From: Halichondria panicea
Taxonomy: Eukaryota; Porifera; Demospongiae; Suberitida; Halichondriidae
NCBI RefSeq assembly: GCF_963675165.1
Contig: NC_087392.1
Span: 186,001-250,000 of the forward strand
Direction of reading: 5' to 3'
Length of the DNA stretch: 64,000 nucleotides
This document shows positions 48,336-58,433 of the stretch, in pieces. The position numbers and the translations under genes are program-made. The notes under the pieces are model-generated. The model did not search any database and was not told where the DNA came from. It was given only the letters and a program-made list of their open reading frames with translations. How positions within the stretch are numbered: the first letter of the stretch is position 1; each line of letters begins with the position of its first letter.

Positions 48336-48634
48336 ACACACTGACGTACCTGTCCCATGAAGACGGGTGCTGCTTCAGTGACAATGATCTCCGTGGGTGA
48401 GCTGCGTTTGTACATCAGTCCACTGCTGTCAGTATAGGGATCAGAGCAGCCATGACCAGGGTCACTTGACTACAGGGGGGTGGTGGTGATATATACATGT
48501 ACTGTGTGTTGTCACGGTTACCTTTCTGGTCATGTGAGCATTCCCTCCACTCTCATTACTACTCTGAGGAGAGCTCTCGCTGCTAGGCAACGTCTGAGCG
48601 GTGGGCAAGCTATCAGGTGCAGGAAGTGTGCCAT
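43556..48634 (-). CDS. GRHL: Grainyhead-like transcription factor, copy 3
   Basis: The exon set is as in copies 1 and 2, from the ancestral ATG at 48634 to the stop at 43556. It shares with copy 2 the four-base loss after MAHFLH, the in-frame SYHN-region deletion and the MITE, so copies 2 and 3 are sisters. One CP2-region residue differs (KIFRDK to KIVRDK). Unlike copy 2 it keeps an LPSSESS N-terminal segment and lacks the 880-bp insertion. The first in-frame Met downstream of the break is MTRK, so a protein lacking about 35 N-terminal residues is possible. The DNA-binding domain is intact. Status uncertain. Confidence 0.75.
43822..44455. repeat. 41-bp minisatellite, about 15 units (GRHL copy 3)
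   Basis: Same unit and intron as the arrays at 18899 and 35587. Higher-order order of CTACACTG and CTACAATG variants is shared with copy 2, with about three fewer units. Confidence 0.95.
45898..46142. repeat. (CA)n microsatellite, GRHL copy 3
   Basis: About 245 bp, shorter than copy 2, with one fewer AATGAACCGAGACTATACCC interruption. Confidence 0.93.
46575..46890. mobile_element. Foldback element, GRHL copy 3 intron
   Basis: Third orthologous copy of the 21560 element. Confidence 0.7.
47523..48186. mobile_element. About 665-bp element, GRHL copy 3 intron
   Basis: Same element as 40386-41086. It has lost part of the 5' hairpin: GACTGGTTG joins directly to TACGCCCTCGGCATTGGTTG. Confidence 0.75.
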
Positions 48635-48740
48635 GATGGTTAACTGATATAATATAATTCAGTATTTCTTGAAAAGCTGGTTAAATCTCAAGTATACAGT
48701 GTTGCACACATCACATAACTATACCATTGTATAACAACTA

Positions 48741-49931
48741 CCGTACCGTCGCGAAAATACGCCCACCCTTTTCTGCAACAACTTTGGGCCTTTTAGGGGA
48801 CTGGGCGTTTATTCGCGAACGGCGAATTTTCACTCGAATATACGCCCACCGCGCCTTAACCTCAAATTAATTTGTGCAAACTCAGCAAAAAAAATTTTTT
48901 TTCATTTTTCAGTTACCTTTTTTGTGCGCAGTCTATATATATGATACCATTATAATAATTATGATAATGCTAACACAATAGCTCAATGAAGCTATATAAA
49001 GTTTGGGTTTAGGCAAAATAATTATTGTAGTCAGTCAGTGTCACTTTCATCCTCTGAAAACGGATCAATCTCGTTGACATCATTGCTTTCTGGTTCATCC
49101 TAGTTCCTCCGACAGTTCTACTTCTTCAGCATCCACAGAAGGCACATCATTGCTCACGAGATCGTCTTGTGAACCGTCAAGAGCGTTTGCTAGTCCACAC
49201 ACTAGAAAAGAATGGACTAGCGTCTCCACTGTGATGGATTTCCAGGCAGTCGACACCCAGTTCAAGACATCTTGCCTAGTCGGCACAGAAATCATTACCC
49301 TGCTTCTTCTCATCGGCATCATGGCTACCTCCTTTAGAATTGAATCCACCATTCGAGGACATCATGTATTCAAGGAGATATGGACACCACACATCAATGA
49401 GAACCTCGAAGTTACTGCTGACCATGGAAATGTTTTTGATGTCCATTCTGTAGCAGCATGGAAAGGTGGACAAGTCGTCGGTCATGTTCCTAGAGAGCTA
49501 TCCAGTACATTCTGGTACTTTCTCCACAGAAGGAACAGTAAGATAACCTGCAAAGTCACCGGGGATCGACATCGTTCCGAGATCCGTGGGAAAGGGCTAG
49601 TTGTTCCCTGCATCTACATTTTTGAGGGCAAGCGAAATCACATAGAGAAACTCATGACTGTTCTACATGTAGCTAGCAAAGAGACTGAATATAAATAGAG
49701 GCTAACTCACTGCGCTAGCGCTAGCACTAACTCTGTCACTAACCAGCTTTTCTAAAAGCTACCACTATGCAAAAATTCACCACAATTATGACGTCAGTTC
49801 TGGACACGTGATAGTAATAGTAGCTGGATGATGGGCTTATAATCGAGTGAAAATACCCTTGTGCAAGAACTTCGAGGCAAAAGAGGGGATGGGCGTTTAT
49901 TCAAGATGGGCTTATTTTCGCGACGGTACGG
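48741..49931. mobile_element. 1.19-kb TIR element at a TA site, carrying one ORF
   Basis: The ends are inverted: CCGTACCGTCGCGAAAATA plus CGCCCA on the left, and on the opposite strand at the right CCGTACCGTCGCGAAAATA plus AGCCCA. The element is flanked by TA (48739-48740 and 49932-49933). The unoccupied site is seen in GRHL copy 1 (ACAACTAGTGGCACATAATC), giving a clean TA duplication. Mariner-like and some other DNA transposons duplicate TA. It holds no recognisable transposase but one ORF (49150-49698). Confidence 0.87.
49150..49698 (+). CDS. Element-borne ORF, HIRAN-like
   Basis: A 182-residue frame with no intron, fully inside the TIR element. The N-terminal 60 residues (LTRSSCEPSRAFASPHTRKE) look unstructured and may not be coding; a Met at MATSFRIEST could be the true start. 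The rest reads IRGHHVFKEIW, HGNVFDVHSVAAWKGGQVVG, HVPRELSSTFWYFLHRR and KGLVVPCIYIFEGKRNHIEK. The pattern (small beta barrel, DxHAVAV...VGHVPRELS) resembles HIRAN-type DNA-end binding domains. A role in binding transposon ends is speculation. It has no DDE catalytic triad that I can see. Confidence 0.5.
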   Translation: MLTRSSCEPSRAFASPHTRKEWTSVSTVMDFQAVDTQFKTSCLVGTEIITLLLLIGIMATSFRIESTIRGHHVFKEIWTPHINENLEVTADHGNVFDVHSVAAWKGGQVVGHVPRELSSTFWYFLHRRNSKITCKVTGDRHRSEIRGKGLVVPCIYIFEGKRNHIEKLMTVLHVASKETEYK

Positions 49932-50121
49932 TAGTGCCACATAATCATGTGTAACTAACAGCCTCGGAGAATTCGGTTCATTAATTATGATTAGTATACT
50001 TATAAGTATACAGTTACAATTACAGCCAACACTCACTTATCTGCCGACATTGGAACTTCCCGCGGTAGTAGATTGATATCAGTACACACTATCAGAACAA
50101 AACCTTTGCTTTAGCTTAACT

Positions 50122-50373
50122 ATGTCTTCAGAGGAGTACCAAACACCACCAAACATCTTCTTCAACCTACAGCAGAGGGAGGTGTGTGATTACATGGCCC
50201 TCACCACACACACTATCACCCAAACTGTACTAGCAGGCCATTATCTAGCTTATAGGGACTCACCGGGACCAGGGGTAAGAGCTGGAGGCTCTGTTATCCT
50301 CCCTGACAATACAGTAGTCTATCACAGCCAAAAATCCACGGGAACGTTTCAGGCCCGTGGGGAAATTAGCTGA
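50122..50373 (+). pseudogene. Unrecognised small gene, copy 3, interrupted
   Basis: It starts MSSEEYQTPPNIFFNLQQRE and keeps the frame to PDNTVVYHSQ, where one extra base (CTATCACAGCC versus CTACACAGCC) shifts it to an early stop. The 700-bp element follows at 50393. Not recognised; decayed. Confidence 0.5.
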
Positions 50374-51079
50374 ATACAGGCTGGAATACTTTATAGTTAT
50401 TGACTGGTTGACTAGTAATTATGGCTTATAACCAACCAATGCCGAGGGCGTAGCCCGAGGCTGAGGTTGGTTATAAGCCATAATTACTAGGCAACCAGTC
50501 AACAACTGATTTATTTACTGCAAAAACAGCAAAACAGTCATTTGAACATCAATGGAGACAGTCAAGCTTGCTCTCACAGCCACTTGTGCCTCAGAATATG
50601 CAGTTAGAACAGTTACAGCTGTCAAGTATGAGAGCTAAGTAGCTACTTCTCCAAGCAGCTAGGTTCTACTGGAAGCCATAAACTTTGACCAGACCCGCCC
50701 ACCAATATCAGCTGCCGTTTTCAATTTGCATTGCACAAGAGTCTACTGCACTGTACACCTCTAGCTCTACCTCTACCTCTGAGCCACAGCCTTGACTAGA
50801 AACACAGAGCAAGGATTGAACTGCAGTGTTTCAAGCCTCATGAACATGTAATAAGTAGCTTAGACTGCTAGCTAGCTCAGGTCAATATGACAATAGCACA
50901 AAACATAGTCTACAAAACTTTTTGCGTGCTGTATTGCTATTTTACTGTGTACAAATTGTCAAGGTGATTCAAAAGTTGAATAGTGCTTGTAGAAAGTAAA
51001 AATATGAGCCATATTCCATACTTCCCTGGGGGAAGTAAAATATGGCTCATATTCACTGGAAATCACCTAGGATACGGAG

Positions 51080-51920
51080 ATATAACTGGCAGCTCAGCAA
51101 CATCCCTAAAACATGCAACTGTGGTGCAAACTTCTCTGTAGATCACGCCATGATTTGCCACATGGGGGGCTTCCCGACTATTCACCACAACGAAATTCGT
51201 GACATCACAGCCTCACTGCTCACAGAAGTATGCCATAATGTCGCTACAGAGCCACCCCTCCAGCCCCTCACTGGAGAGCTCTTCTCTGCCAGATCAGTAA
51301 ACACAAGCAACCATGCTCGCCCCGATATTCATGCAAGAGGCTTCTGGAACAACCACCAAGATGCATTTTTTGATGTAAGGGTATTCTACCCTAACGCACC
51401 TAGTAACCGTTCCGGAGATGCCTACAGGAGACATGAGCAAGCAAAAAAGAGGGAATACGGACAAAGGGTCAGAGAAATCGAGCGGGGAGTCTTCACACCC
51501 TTAGTCCTCTCAACCTGGGGAGGAATGGGCAAAGAAGCAGCAACCTTTTACAAGAGGCTCGCTGACCTGTTATCCTCGAAAAGACAAAATCCGTACCCAG
51601 CAGTAATGGATGGCTCAGATGCAGGCTATCCTTTGCATCGATCCGCTCTGCAATAATGTGCATTAGAGGAAGCCGTTCATCGCTGCACAGACCTGTCTAC
51701 ATGGACAATATAAACCTTGTATCTCAGGAGGGGCGAGTCCCCCCCCTGAATACATAATTCATCTATGAACTACTTATATTCGCTTTGTTTTTATTTTTGT
51801 CTGCTACATAATTACTATCACTAAACTACCTCCTTCTTTTGTACAATGTAATTTCTTCTTAGCCCCGAGATGGAGAGCTTTCACAAAAAAAAAAAAAAAA
51901 AAAAAAAAAAGAAAAAAAAA
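51080..51920 (+). mobile_element. 5'-truncated non-LTR retrotransposon (LINE) 3' end
   Basis: 841 bp ending in a poly(A) tract (about 51883-51920), flanked by the 14-bp duplication CCTAGGATACGGAG (51066-51079 and 51921-51934). Poly(A), variable-length duplication and severe 5' truncation are hallmarks of target-primed reverse transcription. It holds the C-terminal end of the reverse-transcriptase ORF. Confidence 0.92.
51081..51656 (+). pseudogene. LINE reverse-transcriptase ORF, C-terminal fragment
   Basis: An open frame of about 190 residues with the zinc-knuckle-like CNCGANFSVDHAMICHMGG, then HNEIRDITASLLTEVCHNV, FFDVRVFYPNAPSNR, RREYGQRVREIERG-type text and GGMGKEAATFYKRLADLLSS. This is the post-RT C-terminal region common in invertebrate LINEs. 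Near 51605 the normal continuation (WLRCRLSF, then CIRGSRSS) is in another frame, so even this fragment carries a frameshift. No RT catalytic core is present. Confidence 0.82.
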
Positions 51921-51947
51921 CCTAGGATACGGAGTGAATCAGTAAAT

Positions 51948-53670
51948 AAGGGCCTGTATGCAGATGTAATCGCCCACGGCCTGCTTACATCCTGGAACCA
52001 CAGGCCCGTTACAGCACGTACATCCTGTCCTGAATACAGCCCGTAAATAACGGGCCTGTTTCAGCCTGTACCACCCACGTCCTGCTTACAGCCTGTGCAG
52101 CCAGTGTATGCGCATGCGCAGAGAGAAAGTTGCTTAGCTACGAAATCCACCAAGAGACTGAAAAGGTGCTTCAGTTTGATCTTCTCCTTCAGTTGCAGCT
52201 TTAAAGGATGGATGGAGTAATTATATTATTTATGGAGCTGACTGCCAAGGCCAGCTAGCAAGAAAAAGAGAGAGAGAGAGGAAGTAAGTATAGATGAGTA
52301 GGTCTAATTAATACTCACTTCTGTCCATTTATCAGCTGCTAGATGTCTCTGCAATTCTTCTCTCACTGTCTCTAGGAGTCTAGCTCTATAGGCTACAAGG
52401 TGTGCTTATGTGGTCATGTATAAATAATTATGTTGACGGAGTTATTTTGTATTGCAGATCTGGTTGACTCTGACACAGGTTGTTGACTTCTAATACAATG
52501 TTATAAGTGAGTGTTCAGCTGGTTTTTAAAATGTTGGTCCATATGCTGCTTATGTATAGGAATACACATCTAAAAAGGAGGATATGCACCTCTACAACGA
52601 CTACTAAATAGGTGAGTACGAGGTATATAAAATGCGTATACCTATGATATTATCTACAGTTGTCTGTGTCATCATTACTTTATGAGCTCGAGATTCAGGT
52701 TCTATTATTGACTCACTTACTCGAACTCGTTTACGTACGTATGCACACACAGATGTACCTGTGTCTATGTCATCATTACTGTACTGATTGAGCTCGAGAG
52801 ATTGAGGTTCCTATTCACACTACTTGAGAATGTGAGCCAATTTTTACCATCAATGATTTCAACCCGTCATGACCAGAAGGTATTTTACAATAATAATTAT
52901 TGTCGTTTACATTGGTTGGTCTAATTACAGCATCGTGGACACACCTATACTTTAGAATTTGGCAGGTAAGCAATCATTCATAATAATTATAAAAACTTTG
53001 TTTGTGTTTTGCTTTAGTTAAGTTACTGGCTCTGGACATGGCTGGTCTGTGACAGTACAAACAGTCGAACAAAAAAGGTATAAATGGTAAGACTATATTC
53101 ACTATATACACACAGTGACAGAGGACGTGGCTGGTCTGTGGACAGTACGAACAGTCGAACAACACATTATATTGGTAAGAAACATTTTCTTTGCAACGAT
53201 ATTCACATGTCTTCTTTATACACACAGTGACGAGGACATGGCTGGTCTGTGGACAGTACGAACAGTCGAACAACACATAATGGTAAGAAACATTATTTTC
53301 TTTGCAGCCATTATTCACGTGTCTTCTTTATACACACAGTGACACACTCGAGCAGCACAAGCACTAGAAGAAACATTCCTGTTAGTGTTGTACACTGTTG
53401 AACTGTCTGGCTATGTTTGTTTCTTAATTAAAAGTGTTAACACTTTGTGGAATTATTTATGCCAAACTCAGCTTTTAACTGTATAAAAGCAAACCGCAGA
53501 ACTAACTGAGAACATAGGGCTGCTTACAGCCCGTTCTACGGCTAATCACATGCTGAAATCCACAGACTGCTAAGCAGTATCTAACCAAACAGTTGAATAC
53601 ACCACGTGGTTTCATGCCTGTAACGGGCCCGTAACATGCATGAAACGGCCCGTGGATTATTGGCTGTGTA
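51948..53670. other. Repeat-rich insertion between small-gene copy 3 and EFG1 copy 2
   Basis: Absent from unit 1. Both ends carry related CGGGCC phrases (GGGCCTGTATGCAGATGTAA and CGGGCCTGTTTCAGCC on the left; TAACGGGCCCGTAACATGCA and AACGGCCCGTGG on the right), suggesting a degenerate mobile element. At about 53098-53342 a unit of about 110 bp with ACACACAGTGAC, GGACATGGCTGGTCTGTGGA and CAGTCGAACAACACAT repeats about 2.5 times. No ORF of note. Confidence 0.55.
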
Positions 53671-53755
53671 GTCCAGTGGAAGTGGGTGTGTTGGCACTGA
53701 GAAAGATGGGCGTGTCCCGAGCCACGTGGAGTAGCTAGCTAGAGTAGAGTAGAGA

Positions 53756-54974
53756 ATGGCTAGTAAAAAAGATGCATTGGATAAGGTTAAGGGAGGAGAG
53801 AGCATCAGCAAGAAGAGGTCACTGAAGCAGCAGATCAGGGACACACAGAGATTGCTGACAAAGGTGGGTCTTGATCTACAATGACGTCAATGACAATGTA
53901 CATGAAAGCATACAGATAGTAGTTTCTGTGATGAAAGCCTACAGCCTGAGCATACATGTATGACCTAAGAGGGTTAGCTTTCACTGACTCTGTGTTTGCA
54001 GGAGGACCTCCCGGAGACAGTGCGGCTGACCAAGGAGAGGGTATTGAAATCCCTCCATGGAGAGCTCAACGACAAGGCTAGTCAGAGGCAGAAGCAGAAT
54101 ATCTCAAAAAAGTACCGGAGGTCAAGTTCTTTGGTGAGTAACTCTAATTATACGAAACTTGACCCATACAGCACCATACAAAGTTGGTCTCACCCAAAAA
54201 AATAATTTTTCTGGCACTTAATAATAACAGTTACTACGATAGTGATCATTCAGTAGTGTGTGTGTGTGTGTGTTTGTGGTGTCTTCCCGCCCACCCAGAT
54301 AAAAGGAAAGTGGTGCGTAGACTAAGCCGAGCGTGCAAGGAGTTCAGTGAGGGTGGTCTCACAGAGGACGAGGGGTGGGTGTGGTTAGGGGAGGGGCTTC
54401 ATATCATACTGTGTTATGAGGAGCTGGTTTACCTCTGCTTAACATTAATACAGTACATCGCTCTGCACAGAAGGTTGTTGTGTACCTCTCAACTATTGCT
54501 AGTTCTTACCTCTGCAGCACTTTCCTCCTGATGAGAAGTACATCTCCCTCTACCCTAGCTCCACCCCCAGTAGTGAGTCTGCTCTCACCAAGCGAGGTGA
54601 GCCCCCACACCTCACACACACACGCCCACTCCACACACCTCATGCGTGCAGAGGAGTTGCTGACATGCATAGCAGAGAGTGTAGCAAGTGGAGAGCTACC
54701 TGATGCTGCCTCATTGGAGAGAGAGGTGGTCCTTCCCGGGGAACTGGCGGGCTCTGTCACAAAGTCACATGAGACTAGCAGACAGCCTGTACAACATCGG
54801 GAGAGGGCACCAAAGAGGAAAAAGAGGATCTCTAATGAGAGTGAAGGTAAATGTTCTCATTGCGTTATCATATAAAATTTACAATTTCTATTTATAGTTG
54901 ATTCTGTTATTGTGGAAACAAGCAAAAAGAAACTTCGAGAAGACGGATTCTTTTTAGTAGATAGTAGAACATGA
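53756..54974 (+). pseudogene. EFG1-like gene, decayed copy
   Basis: Paralogue of 24392-25770 with all flanks shared. One base is lost in exon 2 (TACCGGAGGTC versus TACCGGATGGTC, near 54117), breaking the KYRMVKFF motif. The exon encoding SELSVMIQRLIQELNYTV (25063-25118) with its following intron is deleted: CTCTGC joins directly to TTAACATTAATACAG near 54438. Both lesions shift the frame before the conserved DEKYISLYP block. Only the unit 1 copy can encode the full protein. Confidence 0.9.
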
Positions 54975-55057
54975 TTTTAATTAAGGTATGTACTGTGTTC
55001 AGTTTGTGTGTCAACAACTTGATAGTTACACATTTGTGTTGTACGTCGTTTCCATAG

Positions 55058-58010
55058 TTACACGTCTGTGTTGTATGGCGTATCCAATAGCGACTCCATT
55101 TCCTCTGTAACCACTCGGTCTGCTCTTTGTGTCTTGTTCTCTTTGAGAGCTTTTAAATTTTTCCCTGCAAAAAATATTATTGAACATAGTTATTAAGATT
55201 GACCAGTGCATGACGACAGTATAGTACAACATAGCAGCTTTTACAAAAATGAATGTGTAGTATCCGAACCATGTACGGGGAGGGGGGGGGTTGTAGTTGA
55301 ACAGCCGTAACTTTAGTATCGTTGATCCAATTTCAAAAATGTTAGGATTTTCTGAAAGCTTAGAAAGAGACCTTTCAAATGATGTGTTTCAATCCAAAAT
55401 TTTGTTGGGGCCACAATTTCTCATTTTTCGGCCTTGGACCATGGGCTATTATCCATGGTATGGCCAAATTGACAAATACTTTTATCCCTCAAATATGAAA
55501 AGTAATGACACCATTTGAAAGGTATCTTTCTAAGCGTTCGGAAAATCAGAAATCATTGAAATTTAATACACAGAATTCAAGTTATGGCAGCTGAAAGAGT
55601 CCCTGAACCATTGAATAAACGGAAGGGGCCGGCCTTGTGTATAGGTACTCTTTTTGCAAAATTGTAGTTGTGTATAAATCTAGTAGCTAGCTTACCTAAA
55701 CACAGCCTTCTTATGAGCTTGTTAATGTCCCTGTTGGTGGGTGTGTGATCGCTATGGGCAACGTGTATGGGGTAGAGTTGCTTTAGTTTCTGAGGGCAGT
55801 TGGCCTCTCCCAATACTAGTGGTATCACACGTCTATAGCGTCCCTTGTAGCCACTATAGTGATTATCAAGACCCAATCGTAACTCTTGTTGACAAAAGTG
55901 ACTTTTGTCAAACTGTTCACTGCACACGAAGATCACCCAGCGACTGGTTGTGATGGCCGTGAGCATGTTCTCAGTTATAGACAAGCCTGCAATAAAGTCC
56001 GATAAGTGCCACAATACTCTGTAGCCACGGTTACGTAGTGGGAGATATAGAAGTGTTTTAACAAAATCTTTATCCGCATCAGCAAAAGACAGGAATATAT
56101 CGTAGTCGAAATCTGTGGAAGCATTTACATGCTTATCATCGTATATATTTATTATAATTATTACCTTTAAATGGAGCGTCAGGTTTTTGAAATAGGATCC
56201 TTGGCTTCATTAGTAGCACTATCACCATGGTAACAGCTATGAGTATGAGTACTAGTAGTAATGTAACGGCACTGCTACTAGCGGCCACGATAGTGGAGGT
56301 GTGGTCAGCCACCCTCCGGCAGTCATCACTCACACTCTGTGTCCTGCTATCATCTGTGTGTGTGTGTGTGTATCAGAATATGAATAGTAGCGCTGTGTGT
56401 TTAGGCTGTGCTCACTAAGAGGGGGTGGGTTGGTGTGAGCGTAGGACAGGTGTGGAGCGTAGAGTGTGACTCCTAGTCTCGCGGGACAGCCCCTCTCATC
56501 ACTAGTACTGAACACCAGCATCTCCTCAGACAGTACTCCGCTAGTGTACAGCTGGACCCTGTGTAGAGTGTAGTCCATGATGTGTGTAGATGCCAGTACA
56601 GTGAGGTTACTGTAGCTTGCAATGCTCACTGGTGGGGTGGTCTTGGTTTGCACATGTACAGTGGCATCTGTAGGGGCTATTATGGTTATCAAGTATGGTT
56701 GACTTGTGCTGTTAGCTTGTAGTTCTGTTGTCAGTATTGCAGTCTGTTTGTATGTATACCACTCAATGGGTTGAAGAAATGTGGAGAAGATTGGGACATT
56801 TTTGTTGGCTATTTTTCTATGTATTTCGTATAATATGAGCAGTTTTTGTGTTCCTTTAATGACCAGGTGTGTCAGTGATGCACTGTTCACAACCTTTACA
56901 AGTTGGCTATCCTTTTGCATTTGAAAGATTGTAGTGCTTCTGTTAGGGAAGGTTGTTATGCTCACGGTACTTGCGTTGGATGTCAGTATACTGTAGGACA
57001 CTTCCATGTCTTGTAGTATGATAATAGCAGTGAGGTCAGCAATGAACACAGTTCCCCACTGGCTAGTGTCAGGCATTTGTTGGCCATACGTGGTGAGGGA
57101 GCTGAAGTATGATTGATTAGATTTAGCCCACCCAGTGAATACTGACAGAGGTCCAGTGGACGTTATCTTGATCAGTGACGGCCCTTCACTCTGTATCCAT
57201 ACCGTGTCCCTAACATTTAGCCGAGTCCACTGATTACCTTTGACCAGCTCCTTGTTCTTGTAGACGTGTGTTTCCCCCTGAGGTATAGTGTTCAAATCTG
57301 TAATGTTCAGATCAACTGCTTCATTACTAAAAGTTTGCATGACTCCAATGGTAGGCACACTGTAGCCATGTCCAAGTCCACTCCTACCGTATAGTGTGTA
57401 GTAGGTATAGAGAGAGGACTGTGTTAACGGCATTAACGGTATCACTGTAACAAAGGTTAATCTCCTGATGACTACATGTGCTAGTGTAGTCTGATCACCG
57501 GGTCTTATTAACACAGTCAGTCCCGTTAGCATGTCTTCCTTAGGCGGAGTGCACATCGAGCTGCTCAAACTATTGTCTCTGCAGTGCACACACTGAGCGT
57601 AGATCACTGGTATCTCTGTCATTGTCTCTAACTGATCACCAAGGTCTCTTCCAGTTGAGCTATTATTGTTTGTTATTCGTACCTCAGCGAATATTGGTGG
57701 ATAGTCAGGGAGTGTGTGAGTGAGGTGTAGCTGGAGTGTGTGCCTCTCCTCGCTGCAGTTGCCATAGTGATACAGGAGTGGTAGCCCGTAGGGACGGGTC
57801 CTACTGGGATCTGTGTGTGGGCGGTACAGAGCGTACAATAGCCAGCAATAGATACTTTGATTGTGGGCACTACATGATTAATATAATAACAAGCTCTTGT
57901 ATATCATCATACAGTACTGTTATGGTTACTGTACACTCACCTTGGCCCATACCATGCACTGACTGAACCAGCCATTGTAGCAAGAATAAGTGACCCAGCC
58001 TTGTCGCCAT
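55058..58010 (-). CDS. TIR receptor 1, intact copy: IgGFc-like ectodomain-TM-TIR
   Basis: Five or so exons: 58010-57941 (signal peptide MATRLGHLFLLQWLVQSVHG), 57812 to about 56350, a membrane exon near 56340-56166, a TIR exon near 56113-55700 and a last exon ending at 55058. The ectodomain of about 490 residues has many N-x-S/T sites. The stretch QQMPDTSQWGTVFIADL, VSYSILTSNASTVSITTF, ASLTHLVIKGTQKLLILYEI resembles the IgGFc-binding domain. The helix is AVTLLLVLILIAVTMVIVLL. The TIR begins DFDYDIFLSFADADKDFVKT, has LSDFIAGLSITENM at the BB loop (Ala for the usual Pro) and SEQFDKSHFCQQEL, which keeps the C-x2-E of classic TIRs. The C-terminus PYNTDV fits a class I PDZ ligand. The function as an immune receptor is inferred. 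The acceptor at CACAG-AT (57813) was chosen because it alone joins the signal peptide in frame. Confidence 0.82.
55265..55622. mobile_element. Foldback element in last intron of TIR receptor 1 (unit 2)
   Basis: Counterpart of 26060-26400. It keeps the ATGTGTTTCAATCC segment lost in the unit 1 copy. Confidence 0.7.
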
Positions 58011-58433
58011 CTCTAGCTAGTTATTGCTCTAGCAGCTCTACTGTGTATATGTGTGTATATGTGTGTGTGGTGGTGAATATAGACACAACTTGACCACTCC
58101 TTTAATTTGTGTGCACATTGTTTGTTCAGACTAGACTGTGTACACTGAACCTTAATTAAGTTATATGATTGATTCAAGGCCGGCCTGTACAATATCCCCA
58201 TATTGAAATCGCGGCGTTTAATCAAAGAATAGCATACATGTAAGTAATAATGTTTTCATGGCCTTAAAATGATTTTTAGCACTATGGTAGCTATGTCATA
58301 TACGTAACAATGGGAGTTTGTAGCTAGTTCTGTTTATAGGAAAATTAGACTCTCCACTGAGGTATCGATTGGTTCTCCTGTGTGCGTGCATGGGGGAACA
58401 GTTAGTCAATGCTACACCACCAGTCAGTATGAC
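58011..58433. other. Spacer between the two TIR receptor genes, unit 2
   Basis: Near-identical to 28799-29209 apart from a short TATGTGTG repeat. Holds the receptor 1 promoter. No gene seen. Confidence 0.5.

Larger units (their letters stand above)
50393..51947. mobile_element. 700-bp element split by a LINE insertion
   Basis: Starts TTATAGTTATTGACTGGTTG and reaches CACCTAGGATACGGAG at 51079. After the LINE it resumes with the duplicated CCTAGGATACGGAG and ends TGAATCAGTAAATA. Nested insertion. Confidence 0.85.

Noticed and set aside
48741-49931. Mariner-type transposase inside the TA element
   Set aside because: No DDE/D motif or helix-turn-helix could be read in the only ORF; the class is left open.
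51081-51656. A host gene for the 190-residue frame
   Set aside because: Poly(A), 14-bp target duplication and the GGM..EA..FYKRLA signature show it is the tail of a LINE.
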